From positions 32,698,867 through 32,762,866 of the forward strand of contig CAIIXF020000008.1 in NCBI GenBank assembly GCA_903813345.2: DNA of 64,000 nucleotides. Reading direction: 5' to 3'. The stretch comes from Owenia fusiformis (taxonomy: Eukaryota > Annelida > Polychaeta > Sabellida > Oweniidae). The notes under the pieces were generated by a model. That model was not told the origin of the DNA and ran no database searches. It worked only from the letters and a program-made list of their open reading frames with translations. A program made the translations under genes and the position numbers. This document shows positions 61,311 to 64,000 of this stretch, in pieces; within the stretch, counting starts at the first letter, position 1, and every line of letters starts with the position of its first letter.

Positions 61311-64000
61311 TCTCTATTTTTGTATTCAGTTGAAGTGTGGAGCTTTTTGTAATTTTTTTTAATTTTTGTTTAGAATGGGTCTGTTTTTGTTTTTCTCCAT
61401 TGGTTCGACTCCATGCGCCCTTCCGCATTCAATAGGAGCTTCTTCGTCAACCATTTTTGATATGCTATTTTATTCTTTTACTTATTGTTTCAGTGTGTTT
61501 AAATGGTGTGATTTCATCACTCAAATGTTGCCGATTGTGTCCACCGACTATTTGCGGAACTGTCACCGCAGTCTATTTTTTATTTATATACGCTAAGCTA
61601 TTTTTCTTCGCCTTGTTCAGAATCGGTATCGGCAGTCTGTTCGCATCTTTACTTAATTCTAATTAAGGGCAGTGATGGATGAAATTCCACGTGAGACAAT
61701 ACGTGGACCTTTGAGGCTCATCCGAGCTTCGCCGCTAATATTATTAGTGGAAATTAGATAGATGAAGTTGGTGTTAAATCTACCGAGCAAGATTTATATA
61801 AATCGCTTCAGAATTGGAAAATGAGCGCCCATTAAGAATTGGGTACTAATAAATTGAAACGGTCTCTATACTTTCTAGCGTTATGATCTGAATCAATTAT
61901 TTATGCTAACTAAAATGAATTTGCGAATTAAAGTCAGTTGGATTAATATGAAAATATTTGTTCTAAAGATGAGATTGGTTTTTTGCATCAAAAAGTGTTC
62001 AGATGAGTAGGCTCATACATTGTTGGGATCTAAGTAATTGGGGCTTGATTGGTTTCTAAATGTCTCTCCCCGGAAATGAAATGTTGTGCGATGATGTCCT
62101 TCAATTCACAATCAAGCAAATGTGAGTGGATATGACGACCATGTAGGGCAACGTCATCGTCGCTTTCCACTGGGTCTAGAGATGTAAGAACAATCGAAAC
62201 CTTGTGAATCAAGATGGGGCAACGTGCGGCAACACATGCGTATGACTAGTGTTTCGGGTAACACATTGGGCAACACTTTAAACCCAAAACTCTTAAAATT
62301 GAACAGAAATGCAAAACTTTATTTTCGATTTTTGAGCGGTTTTAGATCAATGTACAGAAGTAATCGAAATCGCAAAACTATGAGGTTTTCTAACAATCAA
62401 AATCAAGTTAGTTGAAAAGGGAAAAGTTGCACGGGAGATTTTAGAAAATGAAATTGACTCAGAAGAAACTTTAGACGTTTTAAGATCTGACGTGAATCGT
62501 AATACCAAACCACCTCGTTACTTGATACAATTAGATGAGCTGACATTTAATGGGAAGACCTTAGAGACCGTCAACGATAAAGTTTGCTAATCCCCGCACA
62601 AAGGGACCTAAGGTTGCTTATTAGACAACTCCTGGAAGGCAATGGGAATGTCGGGGCATAAAATCAAGTAATAAATTGGCATTTAACTTTCGCTAATTGA
62701 TGAACCGAGAGCAGTACTGCTAATCCGGGCTTGTAAATGGCATATACAAATCAGCAATGAATTCAAAAAGCTTGAAATTGAAGGCTTTAGTATTCCCATT
62801 CTATAATTTAAAGAAGTTGTGTTTCCATGACAACCAAATATTAGCAATACATTGCTTTTTAGAATTTTTGTCTTATGTCACTTAATCTCGTGATTGGCAC
62901 AATAAACACTTTTTCTGTCGGAAATTAGTTTGATTTGAAATGTCGTTTGCTATTTACGTCAATGAGAGTTCCTTTTATTAATAGCGGTAGAACCATTTAG
63001 AACGTTGAATAAAACTATTTTTCTTGATGGACCTTTAGTGATAATGTATGATACGCTTGCCACTTCCCCCTGGCAGCGCTGAAAGTGAGTGCTTCGCGCC
63101 CTAATGGATTTGGACAAAGCGGCACGAGGGCATAGAAAAATTGTTCTCCAATCCCTTCCTTAAATTGCGCTTGTCGTGTAGAAAAAATTGGTGAACGCCT
63201 GAACGGCGGTACAAAATTGACGTTTATTGTTTAAAATAGGGTCCTTGTAGTTCGGTCTTCATTAAACGTGAAGAAACGTGGTGTTTTGTCAAATGTGGTG
63301 AGGTTCTCGTATGCTTTTTGATACTTATCATCTAACCACCCAACTCTAACTCTTGCAAACAAAAACGTTCTCTTGGAACAAAATCAACAAAGGGACGGCC
63401 CAATATTTGAAATCTCGTGTGGTAAGGTAAAATGACTGAACGCACGCCCTTAATCTAAAAACGAAAACGTTCGACCGCAAACATACCAAAAACGCGCTTG
63501 GAACTAAAGCCCTAGTAAATTAAATTCCATTCAATCAAAAGCCAATTTTGTGAATGAGACCTCCACCATGAATTCCATTTCTTTTGTTCATCATACAATT
63601 TAGTAGAGCAGCATCCATTCACCAGATGCTTTTAGAACTCACAACCGAATACTGTTTACCTTTCTCCATTCACTTCTCCATGTCTTAATTAATTCTATTT
63701 TTGAATGACTGGTATATTTAAACGATTCATTATTGTTGTCATTAATTGGATTTCTCGATTTTTTTAGAGCTACAATTGCGTGTAAAGTGACTACACTTCC
63801 GCATTGTATCGGGGCTCAAACCGCTTATATCCTTAACAATTTGGTGACATCCTATATAGGTTAGGCCTGCCCATAAAAACAATAATACGGCGAGAAAAAT
63901 GACTTTGCACTTATATGATTGGAAAAATCGCGGATTGCTTTATTTAGAATTAGAAAAAGTAATTGATAAGTAGTTCTTCAAGGGCGATGTACCAATTTAT

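Larger units (their letters stand above)
57718..64000. other. Probable vsx-B intron 1 or 5' flank, no gene recognised
   Basis: Six kilobases with no exon that carries an eh1 motif and a phase-1 donor, so the first vsx-B exon is taken to lie beyond the window. Contents: a tRNA-like B box (57814-57824), a 17-bp minisatellite (61189-61310), and short open frames of uncertain meaning (58711-58902 minus; about 62409-62590 plus). Confidence 0.55.

Overview
This is a stretch of AT-rich animal nuclear DNA. The genes have many GT-AG introns, homeobox genes are present, and inverted-repeat elements, MITE-like repeats and minisatellites are dense. No viral or prokaryotic gene was seen. The species cannot be named from the sequence. 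An invertebrate bilaterian is likely, perhaps a marine deuterostome (hemichordate or echinoderm type), but that is an inference from gene content and repeat style. Gene models were made by hand from reading frame, splice signals and remembered family sequences; no search was run.

Layout. (1) 1-3.9 kb, minus strand: the first four coding exons of methionine synthase (MTR), which runs off the left edge, with a compact NRF1-like plus CRE-like promoter at about 3.86 kb. (2) 6.4-12.9 kb, plus strand: a complete ten-exon syntaxin-5 gene (STX5, 356 codons), divergent from MTR. It keeps both an arginine-rich N-terminus and an internal Met that match the long and short forms of mammalian syntaxin 5. 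(3) 12.9-17.3 kb: intergenic repeats. (4) 17.3-40.6 kb, minus strand: a complete five-exon VSX-type gene ('vsx-A', 396 codons) with eh1 motif, Q50 paired-like homeodomain, CVC domain and OAR-like motif. Its 14.5-kb first intron holds two striking elements. (5) 40.6-50.5 kb: intergenic. (6) 50.5-57.7 kb, minus strand: the last four coding exons of a second VSX-type gene ('vsx-B') in tandem with vsx-A. Its first coding exon was not found and probably lies beyond the right edge. (7) 57.7-64 kb: probable vsx-B intron 1 or upstream DNA, with no convincing gene.

How the genes relate. MTR (one-carbon metabolism) and STX5 (ER-Golgi SNARE) are housekeeping genes. The VSX pair are transcription factors of eye and interneuron development in other animals. 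The two VSX homeodomains differ at only 3 of 60 positions, which fits a lineage-specific tandem duplication.

Mobile DNA. The most interesting items are: two long foldback elements (6809-7565 and 37390-38238) that share CACCC...GGGTG ends and perfect 5-bp target duplications; a 5.6-kb element (30751-36364) with CACAG ends, an apparent 3-bp duplication, subterminal repeats, a 2-kb minisatellite and a short linker-histone-like reading frame; and two decayed tandem copies of the end of the vsx-B homeodomain exon just inside the following intron.
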